Origin: Ruminococcus sp.
GTDB taxonomy: Bacteria; Bacillota; Clostridia; Oscillospirales; Ruminococcaceae
Assembly: GCA_017542125.1 (NCBI GenBank)
Contig: JAFXXU010000058.1
Location: 1-64,000, forward strand
Direction: 5' to 3'
DNA: 64,000 bases
Shown here in pieces: positions 1 to 8,675 of this stretch. Below the pieces are notes generated by a model that saw only the letters and a list, made by a program, of their open reading frames with translations, was not told the DNA's origin and made no database searches. A program made the position numbers and the translations under genes. How positions within the stretch are numbered: position 1 is the stretch's first letter; every line of letters starts with the position of its first letter.

Positions 1-139
1 ATCATCTGCTTGCCAGCTTTCCGTCATATTACCCAAATTCTCCTTGACTTGCGTCAGCAAGCCTGCGTCGAATTTAGGCAATCTGACGAAAATCTGGACG
101 GCGCATCTGATGCACAGGGGTCGTGCGGTGTTGCCTTAA
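1..139. repeat. MITE-like palindromic element, copy 1 (truncated by window edge)
   Basis: The right terminal repeat ends with GTGCGGTGTTGCCTTAA at 123-139. The body matches the right-hand part of the copy at 13274-13453 almost base for base, with a few substitutions around 49-60 and 99-102. The left end lies outside the window. It stands just downstream of the minus-strand gene at 194-1714, beyond that gene's terminator. Confidence 0.85.
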
Positions 140-154
140 AGGAGCAGGGGGAGC

Positions 155-187
155 ATAAAAGACCCGGAAGCCTGAACTTCCGGGTCT
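155..187 (-). terminator. Rho-independent terminator of the dockerin autolysin gene
   Basis: GACCCGGAAG (161-170) pairs with CTTCCGGGTC (177-186) around a six-base loop. On the minus strand the stem is followed by TTTTATG. It lies 8 bases after the stop codon of the gene at 194-1714. Confidence 0.85.
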
Positions 188-193
188 GATGAT

Positions 194-1714
194 TTACTGT
201 CCGCTGATTATCCGCAGGATCATCAAAGCGTCGATAACATCTGCGGTGCCGCTGCCGTCCATATCCGCGTAGGAGAGCTGCTCCTCGGTGAGGGTATAGC
301 TTCCTGCGCTGTATTTGAGTATCATCAGCGCATCCACAACATCTATCTGCTTGTCGCCGTTGACGTCGCCCTTCTTCCGGTCGGGAGCCTTCGCTCTCGT
401 CACTGTCACGGTGTAGACCTTAGAGGAACCGTCCTCGGCGGTGGCTGTTACCTTAAGCTTGTTCTCGCCCACCTTAAGGCTGTTCTGACCTGTGCCGCTT
501 ATCTTTGTTTTGCTGTCGTAGGCCTTGGCGTAGAGGGTCAGGGAGGATATGTCGTAGGGCACCTCCAGCTTGTATTCGGTGGTGTAGGCGTTGAAAGAGG
601 GCGAAAGGGTCTGACCCGCTGCCGTCACCGATGAGAGCAGATTGTTCTTGCTCCTGCTGTCCGGGCGGGGAGAAGCCTCTGCGGGCATATTCTTGTAGAC
701 CGGTATCTTGAATTCCAAAGGCGAGGCCAGAAGCTCATCCGAGTAGGCCTTTTTCATAGTCTGAGCCAGGGAAGCGTGACCGCTGACGCAGGACATATAC
801 TGATGATAGAAATAACCGTTGCCGCCGTCGGTGACATCGAACTTCTGCAGATAGTAGCAATCCTGCTCCTTGGTGATGTATCCCGCGCCTACATATATAG
901 CTCCGCCGATTATGGACTTGTACTGGTTCGTCCAGGGCAGCAGATAGGTAGGGTTGACGGTCTTGGCGTATCTAGCGCCCTGCTGTCCGGCGGTGAGGGT
1001 AGCCGTGGCATAGGCCTGGATATCGAAGAAATTGAAATACCCCTCATAGCCCTTCGCCGTACCCAAGGACTGCACCGAGCCGTTCACGCCCTGCTCCATA
1101 CGGCAGCTTGTGGCCAGATGGTAGGGGGAAACACCCGATCTCTCGGCAGCCTCCATAAAGGTGTCGATGTAGTTCTTCACCTCGCCGGTGTCGGGGCAGG
1201 TGTAGTCGCCCTCCATAAAGGTTCCTTTAAGGATAGCGTAAACTCCGTCACGGGTCTGGATCTCCGGCTGATAGGAGAGCTTCTCAAACATAAAGATGTA
1301 GGTATCGTCAAGGAAATTGCGGGGGTCTAAGTAGTAAGCCACCGATTCGTCCGAGGCTGCCACCCACTTTGAACCGTCCAGACCGTACCAGGTGCCTGTC
1401 TCCAGATTGTAGGCACCCTTTTCAAGGGATTTCCAGGAGTCCGGCCAGGATTCGTGGAGCAGGCTGCGCCCTAGCTGAGTCTCTTCGTTAAGTACCTTGC
1501 TCCATTCAAGACCTGTGCGCAGAGCCGTGAACACCCAGTTGGGATGCTGCTCGTGGAGCTTGCGGAGAGCGGGCTTGTAGCTTTCGGGGAAGTTCTGGGC
1601 GGTGAGATATTCTTCAAACTTGTCCTCGTATGCCTCGGCAGGGGAGGCGGGCAGAGGACTCAGCGAGAGCATCAGCGAGCAAAAAGCCGTCACTACGGCG
1701 GTTATCTTTTTCAT
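194..1714 (-). CDS. Secreted dockerin-containing cell-wall glucosaminidase-like protein
   Basis: This 506-residue secreted protein probably cleaves peptidoglycan glycan strands. The start is the ATG at 1714, preceded by an AGGGAGG ribosome site; an upstream in-frame extension lacks one. Residues 1-28 form a signal peptide (MKKITAVVTAFCSLMLSLS). Residues about 40-310 resemble the LytG/GH73-like endo-beta-N-acetylglucosaminidase domain of clostridial autolysins, with motifs PNWVFTALRTGLEWS, YYLDPRNFL and a candidate catalytic glutamate in CRMEQGVNGS. Residues about 360-440 look like a cadherin-like beta-sandwich. The C-terminus is a type I dockerin with two calcium-loop repeats, GDVNGDKQIDVVDAL and ADMDGSGTADVIDAL. 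The dockerin implies docking to a cohesin on the cell surface or a cellulosome. The divergent neighbour carries a cohesin-like domain. The exact bond cleaved is inferred. Confidence 0.85.
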   Translation of the reverse strand: MKKITAVVTAFCSLMLSLSPLPASPAEAYEDKFEEYLTAQNFPESYKPALRKLHEQHPNWVFTALRTGLEWSKVLNEETQLGRSLLHESWPDSWKSLEKGAYNLETGTWYGLDGSKWVAASDESVAYYLDPRNFLDDTYIFMFEKLSYQPEIQTRDGVYAILKGTFMEGDYTCPDTGEVKNYIDTFMEAAERSGVSPYHLATSCRMEQGVNGSVQSLGTAKGYEGYFNFFDIQAYATATLTAGQQGARYAKTVNPTYLLPWTNQYKSIIGGAIYVGAGYITKEQDCYYLQKFDVTDGGNGYFYHQYMSCVSGHASLAQTMKKAYSDELLASPLEFKIPVYKNMPAEASPRPDSRSKNNLLSSVTAAGQTLSPSFNAYTTEYKLEVPYDISSLTLYAKAYDSKTKISGTGQNSLKVGENKLKVTATAEDGSSKVYTVTVTRAKAPDRKKGDVNGDKQIDVVDALMILKYSAGSYTLTEEQLSYADMDGSGTADVIDALMILRIISGQ

Positions 1715-1777
1715 ATGTATAAGCCTCCCTTTTAAAAGTCTGTCAAAGCCCTGACGGGCGCTGTTTCGGTAAGTATA

Positions 1778-1806
1778 ATTATAATCCGATTTTTTGGACT
1801 TGTCAA
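1778..1806 (-). promoter_or_regulatory. Sigma-A promoter of the dockerin autolysin gene
   Basis: On the minus strand TTGACA (1801-1806) and TATAAT (1778-1783) are both perfect consensus with a 17-base spacer. The start codon is about 60 bases downstream. Confidence 0.85.
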
Positions 1807-1985
1807 TGTTTTTCTCGTTCAAAAAAAATTTACAAAGTCCAAAAAACAGGATTGTTACAAAGATTACAATTCGATTACAATATATATTGTGGCCGGAAGT
1901 CGCATCTTGTCATATATTTGGGGATGCTGCCGGGCAACGCGCAAATTATCCAAAATTTCGTACTCATTTTTCATCATTTTGACTA

Positions 1986-2014
1986 TTGATTTTTAAATAT
2001 AGGGTTGGTATAAT
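1986..2014 (+). promoter_or_regulatory. Sigma-A promoter of the cohesin-like surface protein gene
   Basis: TTGATT (1986-1991), a 17-base spacer and TATAAT (2009-2014). The predicted start of transcription near 2021 gives a leader of about 100 bases. Confidence 0.75.
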
Positions 2015-2122
2015 CTTAATACAAATGTAACCTTTGGCTCTCAGCACCGTTTTTTGGACAGATAAACAATAGTTAAACGAAAATAACAAACAGACATAAC
2101 AACAGCAAGAGGAGGTAAAGAG

Positions 2123-3892
2123 ATGAGATTCAGAATAAACAAAGCAGCGCTGTCAATAGCCACAGCCGTTATGATGGTAACTTCAATGCTCCCCATGTTC
2201 ACCGGCTCGGCAGCCGCTGCCAATGAGATAACTCTTTCCGCAGACAAGAGCACCTACACCGCAGGTGAGCGTATAGATGTATCCGTGGGACTTGACCCCG
2301 ACGAGACGGGTGCCGCAGGCTTCACCCTCAATCTTCACTACGATCCCGAAAAGGTGAGCGTACATATCCCCACAGCCTCCGAGGCTGCCACCAAGTACAA
2401 TGTGGGCTCCGCCTTCTCGGTCATCACCAACTACACCCACTCCGAGGGTGTTGTAAGGCTGGTAGGCGCCAATCTCACAGGAGGGAACATCACCTCCTAT
2501 ACAAATCTTGGTCTTGCATCCTTTGATGTCAAGAGCAGCGCCAAGGGCAGTATCGACTTCTGGGTAGATGTGGAGACCCTTGTTTACTCAACTGATACCG
2601 GCTATGCCAATGCGCAGTATTCCGCACCCGGCGTTACCGTGAATGAGTATGTGGAGACCACCACCACCACTACCACCACCGCTCCCGCGACAACTGCTCC
2701 CCCCGAGACAACAACTCCGGCTCCCGAGACTACCACCGAGCCCGAGCCTGTTGTTACCACGGCTCCCGAAGTCACCGAACCCGAAGAGACCACCACCGAG
2801 CCTGTTGTTACCACCACCGAGCCCGTGACCGAAGAGATCCCCGAGGAGACCACCACGGTCGAAGAGACCTCCGCTCCCGAGACCGAGCCCGCAGAGACCG
2901 AGGCTCCCGTCACCGAGCCGGAGCCCGAGACCACTACCGCAGCTCCCGAGCCCGAGGGCATAGTTATAGAGCCCGAGGCTTCCGATACACCCAAGCCTGA
3001 GCAGACCGATGCCATCTTCGCCTACACCCAGACGGGCGGCGATTTCAACAGCGAGACCGATGTTTACTACGTTATCCCCGTAAGACAGCTCATCGAAGAC
3101 GTCAACGGCACCTATGACCTGAGAGTTTCCGTTCAGGCCAGCGGCAACGCCAACGGCGGTATCGGAATGATGGTGGGCGGTCAGTGGGAGCAGGCAGCCG
3201 AAAAGCTGCGCAGCCCCGAAGAGCAGGTATGGGTCATCAGAAACATCGAGCCCTCGAAGCTCAACAGCGATATCGTGGTAGCTCTGTTCTATCTTAAAGA
3301 CAATTGCGAATTCAGGATCAATGATATAGAATTTGAAAGGGTCGAGGCAAGAGCCGATGCTCCTGCCCCGGCGGAGACTCCCGAGCCCGCGGAGGTAAAT
3401 GAGCCCGCGCAGCCCGAGGAGCCCTCCGCTCCTGCCGCAGCCGAAGAGCAAAAGCAGGATGAAGAGCCACAGCAGCCCTCCGAGCCCGCACAGCAGGAGC
3501 AGGAGGCAAACAGCGAAGAGCCCGTGGCTGAACAAGTGATCGCGGCGGAGGAAGCTCCGTCTGAAAATAATGAGGAAGCACCCGGTGCAGAGGCTGTCAT
3601 AGGAGAGGAACAGTCCGAAACACCCACAGAGAATAATGCTTCCGAAACGATCAGCGAACAGGGGGCCGAGGAGGAGCCCGCATCCACCTCTACCGCGGAG
3701 GACGTGGAAAACGCAGTCGTCCGTGCGCAGCAGGCAGCAGGTGAACCCGAAGCCTCCGGTTCAAACCCCGATACAGGGGAGGGCAGCACCGCAAGAGTTC
3801 TTATAATGGTAGTCTGCGGCGCCTATATCCTCTGGTCACTTTCCGTGCTGATATACAACCGTGCATCCTCGGGAAGATCAAAGAAGAATTAA
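2123..3892 (+). CDS. Cohesin-like domain surface protein with sortase-type C-terminal anchor
   Basis: A 589-residue surface protein. AGAGGAGG lies 8-10 bases before the ATG. Residues 1-33 are a signal peptide. Residues about 35-170 look like a cohesin fold (YTAGERIDVSVGLDP, AGFTLNLHYDPEKVSV, LASFDVKS). A Thr/Pro/Glu-rich linker runs to about 300. Residues about 305-415 form a second beta-rich module that could bind carbohydrate. A Pro/Glu/Ala-rich linker of about 125 residues follows. The end is NPDTG, a hydrophobic helix and a basic tail (RASSGRSKKN), the layout of a sortase substrate with N in place of L. It probably displays a cohesin on the wall. The divergent gene encodes a dockerin protein, a natural partner. 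The cohesin call rests on pattern recognition only; a generic carbohydrate-binding or adhesin beta-sandwich is the alternative. Confidence 0.75.
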   Translation: MRFRINKAALSIATAVMMVTSMLPMFTGSAAAANEITLSADKSTYTAGERIDVSVGLDPDETGAAGFTLNLHYDPEKVSVHIPTASEAATKYNVGSAFSVITNYTHSEGVVRLVGANLTGGNITSYTNLGLASFDVKSSAKGSIDFWVDVETLVYSTDTGYANAQYSAPGVTVNEYVETTTTTTTTAPATTAPPETTTPAPETTTEPEPVVTTAPEVTEPEETTTEPVVTTTEPVTEEIPEETTTVEETSAPETEPAETEAPVTEPEPETTTAAPEPEGIVIEPEASDTPKPEQTDAIFAYTQTGGDFNSETDVYYVIPVRQLIEDVNGTYDLRVSVQASGNANGGIGMMVGGQWEQAAEKLRSPEEQVWVIRNIEPSKLNSDIVVALFYLKDNCEFRINDIEFERVEARADAPAPAETPEPAEVNEPAQPEEPSAPAAAEEQKQDEEPQQPSEPAQQEQEANSEEPVAEQVIAAEEAPSENNEEAPGAEAVIGEEQSETPTENNASETISEQGAEEEPASTSTAEDVENAVVRAQQAAGEPEASGSNPDTGEGSTARVLIMVVCGAYILWSLSVLIYNRASSGRSKKN

Positions 3893-3937
3893 GCTATTCA
3901 TAGTATTACCTCTTGTTATATTTCTATGTCTGTTTTT

Positions 3938-3971
3938 GGGCTGTGCTCGTTCTGAGCGCAGCCCGCTTTTT
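3938..3971 (+). terminator. Rho-independent terminator after the cohesin-like gene
   Basis: GGGCTGTGCTC (3938-3948) pairs with GAGCGCAGCCC (3954-3964, one mismatch), followed by GCTTTTTT. Confidence 0.85.
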
Positions 3972-3997
3972 TATCCCTCGGGTATAGGTCAAAAAGG

Positions 3998-4026
3998 TTG
4001 ACATTATTGAACCGATGGGGTATAAT
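3998..4026 (+). promoter_or_regulatory. Sigma-A promoter of the yfbR-rpe-GH44-permease operon
   Basis: TTGACA (3998-4003), a 17-base spacer and TATAAT (4021-4026), both perfect consensus. The start codon is 35 bases after the -10 box. Confidence 0.9.
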
Positions 4027-4061
4027 TATATTGAAATAATGTTTGTATTCGGAGAGATGAT

Positions 4062-4646
4062 ATGAGCTATAAATTCTTTGCGATGATGTCGCGTATGAAG
4101 TATATCGACCGCTGGGCGCTGATGCGAAATACCATAAATGAGAATATCAGCGAGCATTCCCTTGAAACGGCGATCATCGCCCACGCCCTGGCCCTGCTGG
4201 GGAACAAGCGCCTCGGCAAAAACTATAACGCCGAGCGTGCAGCCCTGCTGGCTATGTACCACGACGCCACCGAGATCATAACCGGCGATCTGCCCACACC
4301 TATCAAGTATTACAACAAGCAGATCAAGTCGGTCTATAACGAGATCGAGGATAACGCCGAGCGGCAGATGCTTTCATTCCTGCCTGAGGATCTCAGGGAG
4401 GAATACCGCCCCCTGTTCTCCCGCACCGAGGAGGAAGCCGAGCTCTGGCGGCTGGTCAAGGCTGCGGACAAGCTCTCGGCGCTGATAAAATGCGTAGAGG
4501 AAAGGCGTATGGGCAACGTGGATTTCGCCTCGGCGGAGGAAAGCACCGTTGCCGCCGTCCACGCCCTCAACTGCCCCGAAGCCGAGATGTTCATGACCGA
4601 CTTCATGCCCTCCTACGACCTCACCCTGGACGAGCAGACCAAATGA
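4062..4646 (+). CDS. yfbR: HD-domain 5'-deoxynucleotidase, YfbR-like
   Basis: A 194-residue cytoplasmic phosphohydrolase predicted to dephosphorylate deoxyribonucleoside 5'-monophosphates. It matches the YfbR family in length (about 195-200 residues) and in the HD metal ligands: ISEHS (His), MYHDATE (His-Asp), then an Asp in KAADKLSALIKC. The opening RMKYIDRWALMRNT is also family-like. A GGAGAGATGAT ribosome site precedes the ATG. It is first in an operon: the next gene follows after 15 bases. Its substrate range is inferred from the family. It may connect to the purine permease at the operon's end through nucleotide salvage. Confidence 0.88.
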   Translation: MSYKFFAMMSRMKYIDRWALMRNTINENISEHSLETAIIAHALALLGNKRLGKNYNAERAALLAMYHDATEIITGDLPTPIKYYNKQIKSVYNEIEDNAERQMLSFLPEDLREEYRPLFSRTEEEAELWRLVKAADKLSALIKCVEERRMGNVDFASAEESTVAAVHALNCPEAEMFMTDFMPSYDLTLDEQTK

Positions 4647-4661
4647 TTTAAGGAGATACAT

Positions 4662-5306
4662 ATGATAATAGTTTCAGCGTCGCTGCTTGCGGCGGATTTC
4701 AATAACCTCGGATACGATTGCTCCCGCGCTGCCGATGCAGGCTGCGACTGGCTGCATTTCGATATAATGGACGGTATGTTCGTTCCCAGCATCAGCTTCG
4801 GGGGACCCGTTCTGCAAAGCGTTGCAAAGGCCGCCAGGATACCCGTTGATGTGCATATGATGGTGGTGGAGCCCTCCCGCTATATCCCAAGGTATGCGGA
4901 GCTGGGCGCGGCAGGTATAACGATACACGCCGAAGCCTCAAAGGATCCCGCTGCGGATCTGCGGCTCATCAGGAGCCTGGGGCTCAGGGTGGGCGTTGCC
5001 CTGAAGCCTGCCACACCCGTCAGCGAGATAGAGGAGCTTATGCCCCTCTGCGATATGGTTCTGGTAATGACCGTTGAGCCCGGCTTCGGGGGGCAGCCCT
5101 TTATGCCGGAGACTCTTGTAAAGATCCGTCAGGTAAGAGAGTTTGCCGATAAGCAGGGCCTCCCCCTTGATATACAGGTGGACGGCGGCATCAACGGCGA
5201 GACCGCTCTGCTGGTAAGAGAAGCCGGCGCAAACGTACTGGTCTCAGGCTCCTATCTGTTTGAAGCAGAGAATATGACCGCAGCGCAGATGTCCCTGCGC
5301 AAATGA
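4662..5306 (+). CDS. rpe: Ribulose-phosphate 3-epimerase
   Basis: A 214-residue TIM-barrel enzyme that interconverts ribulose 5-phosphate and xylulose 5-phosphate in the pentose phosphate pathway. Family motifs are plain: VSASLLAADF near the N-terminus, HFDIMDGMFVPSISFG with catalytic Asp and metal His, VDVHMMVVEP, MTVEPGFGGQPF, and the catalytic Asp in VDGGIN. Length is normal (about 215-225). AGGAGATACAT gives a good ribosome site. It lies 15 bases after yfbR and 16 before the GH44 gene, so the three are almost certainly cotranscribed. Supplying pentose phosphates next to a hemicellulose-degrading enzyme makes metabolic sense, though that link is inference. Confidence 0.95.
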   Translation: MIIVSASLLAADFNNLGYDCSRAADAGCDWLHFDIMDGMFVPSISFGGPVLQSVAKAARIPVDVHMMVVEPSRYIPRYAELGAAGITIHAEASKDPAADLRLIRSLGLRVGVALKPATPVSEIEELMPLCDMVLVMTVEPGFGGQPFMPETLVKIRQVREFADKQGLPLDIQVDGGINGETALLVREAGANVLVSGSYLFEAENMTAAQMSLRK

Positions 5307-5322
5307 TTATAGGAGGAAGAAT

Positions 5323-7134
5323 ATGAGAAAGACCAAGCGTATCGCCGCACTCTGCGCAGCGATGGCGGCAGCTGCCCTATGCTCCCTTTCGGCAACGGCC
5401 GACAGCACCCGCAAGGTGGATATAACCGTTGATGTCACCAAGGACAGAAAGGCGATATCGCCTTATATCTACGGCATCAACTCCGAGCAGTGGAACAAGG
5501 AGGTCTCCGCAACCGCCATCAGAGCCGGAGGCAACCGCTTCACCGCCTATAACTGGGAGACCAATGCCTCAAACGCCGGTGCCGATATGAACCATATAAA
5601 CGATACATATTTCTCCACCCTCACCGGCAAGAAGTTCGATGACAAGCCGGGAAGCGTGGCGCTGTATCTCTCCGAGCGCTGCACCGAGATGGGCGCTTAT
5701 TCCCTTATGACCATCCCTATGGCGGGCTATGTTTCCGCCGATACCAAGGGTGCCGTAAAGGAGGATGAGGTGCAGTCGGCTGCAAGGTTCAATAAGAGCG
5801 AGCCCGCTAAGGGCTCCGAGTTCAGCCTCACCCCCGACCTTAACGACGGCGTAGTATATCAGGACGAGTTCGTCAACTACCTCGTCCAGACTTTGGGCGA
5901 TGCCTCCACCGAAACGGGCATCAAGGGCTACTCCCTGGATAACGAGCCCTCTCTCTGGAGAAGCACCCATCCCAGAGTTCATCCCGAAAAGACCGGGTGC
6001 AAGGAGATAATAGATGTCTCCGTAGCCACCGCCAAGGCCATAAAGGCTGTTGACCCCAAGGCCGAGGTCTTCGGCCCCGCCCTTTTCGGCTACGGTGCCT
6101 TTGACAGTTTCGGCAACCCCGACGACTGGTCGGATATAAAAGCAGATAACGGCTACGAGTGGTTCGTTGACTACTACCTGGATGAAATGAAAAAAGCCGA
6201 GGATGCAAACGGTCAGCGGCTCATAGATGTTTTTGACGTCCATTATTATACCGAGGCCAAGGGTGCCTGCGGCAAGCGCTCCTGCAAGCATTACAGCGAT
6301 GCTGACTGCGTGGCAGCCCGTCTAAACTCCACCCGTTCCCTCTGGGATGCGGATTATAAGGAGGACAGCTGGATAACCAAGGATGCCGGCGCTAAGTTCT
6401 TCCCGCTGCTGCCGAAGCTCCGGGCTTCGATAGACAAGTACTACCCCGGCACCAAGCTGGGTATCACCGAGTATGATTTCGGCGCGGCCTACGATATCTC
6501 AGGAGGCATCGCCGAGGCTGACGTCCTCGGGGTCTTTGCTCAGAACGAGGTCTATTTCGCCACCCTGTTCTCTATGGATTCAAAGTACCAGCTCACCGCT
6601 ATCGACCTCTACACGAACTACGACGGCAAGGGCAGCGGCTTCGGCGACACCCTCGTTTCCTGCCAGTCGGGGGATATCGAGACCTCCACCGCCTATGCCT
6701 CCGTGGACGAGGGCAGCAACGATGTGGTCAAGCTGGTGATCACCAACAAGGCCTTTGAGGATAACACCGAGGCTGCCATAAAGATCAGCGGCGGCAGCGA
6801 GTACAAGTACGCTCACCTCTATTCGATGAACAAGATGGCTCCCAAGGTCTTTGATCTTGGAGAGGGCAAGGATAAGCTCACCCTTTCGGGCGATACCGTT
6901 ACCCTTACTATGGAGCCCGAGACCGTCTCGATGCTCGTACTCTCAAAGGATGAGATAGCCGAGGCTCCCGACCCCGAGACCTCCGGTGCAGATCCCGAGG
7001 CAGCCTCCGCTGCTGATAAGGACACCTCCGAGGAAAAGTCGGATACACCTATCGGGCTCATAGTCGGGGGAATATGTGCAGGTGCAGCTGCGCTGGCGGC
7101 TGCGGTATTCTTTATCATCAGGAAAAAGAAATAA
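5323..7134 (+). CDS. GH44 endoglucanase/xyloglucanase, membrane-anchored
   Basis: A 603-residue secreted beta-glycanase of family GH44, acting on cellulose, xyloglucan or related beta-1,4-glucans outside the cell. Residues 1-26 are a signal peptide. The catalytic TIM barrel and following beta-domain span about 30-545. Recognisable family segments are ISPYIYGINSEQW and RAGGNRFTAYNWETN. The predicted acid/base glutamate is in LDNEPSLW (about residue 208) and the nucleophile in GITEYDFG (about 384). An acidic linker leads to a C-terminal hydrophobic helix and RKKK. No sortase motif precedes the helix, so it is probably held as a membrane protein. There is no dockerin or carbohydrate-binding module, unlike many ruminococcal cellulases. 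AGGAGGAAGAAT precedes the ATG. Substrate preference cannot be read from sequence. Confidence 0.9.
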   Translation: MRKTKRIAALCAAMAAAALCSLSATADSTRKVDITVDVTKDRKAISPYIYGINSEQWNKEVSATAIRAGGNRFTAYNWETNASNAGADMNHINDTYFSTLTGKKFDDKPGSVALYLSERCTEMGAYSLMTIPMAGYVSADTKGAVKEDEVQSAARFNKSEPAKGSEFSLTPDLNDGVVYQDEFVNYLVQTLGDASTETGIKGYSLDNEPSLWRSTHPRVHPEKTGCKEIIDVSVATAKAIKAVDPKAEVFGPALFGYGAFDSFGNPDDWSDIKADNGYEWFVDYYLDEMKKAEDANGQRLIDVFDVHYYTEAKGACGKRSCKHYSDADCVAARLNSTRSLWDADYKEDSWITKDAGAKFFPLLPKLRASIDKYYPGTKLGITEYDFGAAYDISGGIAEADVLGVFAQNEVYFATLFSMDSKYQLTAIDLYTNYDGKGSGFGDTLVSCQSGDIETSTAYASVDEGSNDVVKLVITNKAFEDNTEAAIKISGGSEYKYAHLYSMNKMAPKVFDLGEGKDKLTLSGDTVTLTMEPETVSMLVLSKDEIAEAPDPETSGADPEAASAADKDTSEEKSDTPIGLIVGGICAGAAALAAAVFFIIRKKK

Positions 7135-7170
7135 CGGCTCTCTGCGGGCTGGAATAAGGAGAAGTGGGAT

Positions 7171-8526
7171 ATGGAAAAATTCTTCAAGCTCAAAGAACGC
7201 GGAACAAATGTCGGAACGGAGATAATGGCGGGCGTCATCACCTTTATGACAATGGCCTATATCCTGGCCGTTAACCCCAATGTCCTTTCCGCCTCCGGTA
7301 TGGACAGGACTGCGGTAATGCTTGCGACCTGCCTTGCATCCTTCATCGGCACTATGTGTATGGGGCTTATGGCGAACCTGCCCTTTGCCCTTTCGGCAGG
7401 TATGGGTATGAACGCCTATATGGCCTACACCGTCTGCGGGACCATGGGCTATACCTGGCAGGTGGCTCTGCTGGCAGTGTTCATCGAGGGTCTGGTATTC
7501 ATCGTCCTCTCCCTCACCAATGTCAGAGAGGCTCTCTTCAACTGCATACCCTACTCCCTCAAGCAGGCGGTATCAGTGGGTATCGGTCTTTTCATAGCCT
7601 TTATCGGTCTCCAGAACGCAGGCATAGCCGTTGACGGAGCCACCCTCGTTGAGATGACCGACTTCACCGAGAATTTCAGCACCAACGGCATCTGCGCGGT
7701 GTTGGCGCTAGTGGGTCTGATAATCATAACCGTTCTCCACGTCAGGAGAGTCCCCGGTGCGATACTTATAGGTATATTCGGCACCTGGGCGCTGGGAATA
7801 GTCTGCGAACTGGTGGGCATCTACAAGCCCGACGGCGAGGCTTTCTTCTCCCTCATACCCAGCTTCTCAATGACCGATTTCTCATCCCTCAGCAAGACCT
7901 TCGGCAAGTGCTTTGAGGTAAGCTTCAAGGATGTGGGCGTGTTCAACTTCATCGTAGTTATATTCTCCTTCCTCTTCGTTGACCTCTTCGATACCCTGGG
8001 GACCCTTATCGGCGTAGCAGCCAAGGCCGATATGCTTGACGAGGAAGGCAAGCTGGAGGGCATCAAGCCCGCGCTCCTTTCGGATGCTATCGCTACCTCT
8101 ACCGGAGCTATGCTGGGCACCTCCACCACGACCACCTTTGTTGAGTCGGCAGCGGGCGTAGGTGCCGGCGGAAGAACGGGCCTGACCGCTGTTACCGCAG
8201 CTGTGCTCTTCCTGCTCTCGATGCTGTTCGCTCCCATATTCGTGGCGATACCCTCCTTTGCAACGGCTTCCGCTTTGATCTTCGTAGGCTTCCTGATGTT
8301 CAGCTCCATCACCAAGATCAAGTTCGATGACCATAATCTCACCTCTGCGATACCCGCATACCTCTGTATAATCTCAATGCCGCTGTTTTATAGCATCTCT
8401 AACGGCATCGCTATGGGAGTTATCTCCTATGTGCTCATCAACCTTTTCTGCGGCAAGAGAAAGAACATCCACCCCCTGATGTATGTGCTGGCGGTGCTGT
8501 TCATCCTCAATTACATCTTCCTCTGA
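7171..8526 (+). CDS. NCS2-family purine permease (guanine/hypoxanthine type)
   Basis: A 451-residue inner-membrane transporter of the AzgA/PbuG-like branch of NCS2, normally a proton symporter for guanine, hypoxanthine or adenine. It has about 12-14 hydrophobic segments and typical motifs: GTEIMAGVITFMTMAYILAVNP at the N-terminus (quoted in part), GMGMNAYMAYTV, and the substrate-site region LFDTLGTLIGVAAKA with TSTTTTFVESAAGVGAGGRTG (in part) downstream. Length is normal. AAGGAG lies about 11 bases before the ATG. It follows the GH44 gene by 36 bases and is closed by a strong terminator, so it looks like the last gene of the operon. Which base it carries is not resolvable. Confidence 0.9.
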   Translation: MEKFFKLKERGTNVGTEIMAGVITFMTMAYILAVNPNVLSASGMDRTAVMLATCLASFIGTMCMGLMANLPFALSAGMGMNAYMAYTVCGTMGYTWQVALLAVFIEGLVFIVLSLTNVREALFNCIPYSLKQAVSVGIGLFIAFIGLQNAGIAVDGATLVEMTDFTENFSTNGICAVLALVGLIIITVLHVRRVPGAILIGIFGTWALGIVCELVGIYKPDGEAFFSLIPSFSMTDFSSLSKTFGKCFEVSFKDVGVFNFIVVIFSFLFVDLFDTLGTLIGVAAKADMLDEEGKLEGIKPALLSDAIATSTGAMLGTSTTTTFVESAAGVGAGGRTGLTAVTAAVLFLLSMLFAPIFVAIPSFATASALIFVGFLMFSSITKIKFDDHNLTSAIPAYLCIISMPLFYSISNGIAMGVISYVLINLFCGKRKNIHPLMYVLAVLFILNYIFL

Positions 8527-8536
8527 TAAACGTTTA

Positions 8537-8570
8537 AAGCTCTCCCTGTCACGGACGGGGAGAGCTTTTT
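8537..8570 (+). terminator. Rho-independent terminator of the yfbR-permease operon
   Basis: AGCTCTCCCTGTC pairs with GACGGGGAGAGCT around ACG, followed by TTTTT. It begins about 12 bases after the permease stop. Confidence 0.9.
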
Positions 8571-8640
8571 GCGTCTCTGGAAAACATATGACTAAAGACA
8601 GTCTTAGTATTAGTTAATTGTCTGAATTAAACAAAAACTA

Positions 8641-8669
8641 TTGACAAATCCTCAAATCTGTGTTATAAT
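8641..8669 (+). promoter_or_regulatory. Consensus sigma-A promoter of an orphan small RNA
   Basis: TTGACA (8641-8646), a 17-base spacer and TATAAT (8664-8669). Perfect hexamers at optimal spacing predict strong constitutive transcription starting near 8676. No protein gene lies downstream on this strand before the terminator at 8736-8783. Confidence 0.85.
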
Positions 8670-8675
8670 TATACA

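Larger units (their letters stand above)
1715..2122. other. Divergent intergenic region
   Basis: This 408-bp AT-rich stretch separates divergent genes for a dockerin protein and a cohesin-like protein. It holds the two outward sigma-A promoters listed separately and the ribosome sites. Between them (about 1810-1980) I see only AT-rich sequence with runs such as AAAAAAAATTTACAAAG, and no ORF or clear operator. Confidence 0.6.

Noticed and set aside
2588..3535. A 315-codon minus-strand frame rich in Gly and Leu
   Set aside because: It is antisense to the Thr/Pro/Glu-rich linkers of the cohesin-like gene, whose GC-biased repeats leave opposite frames open.
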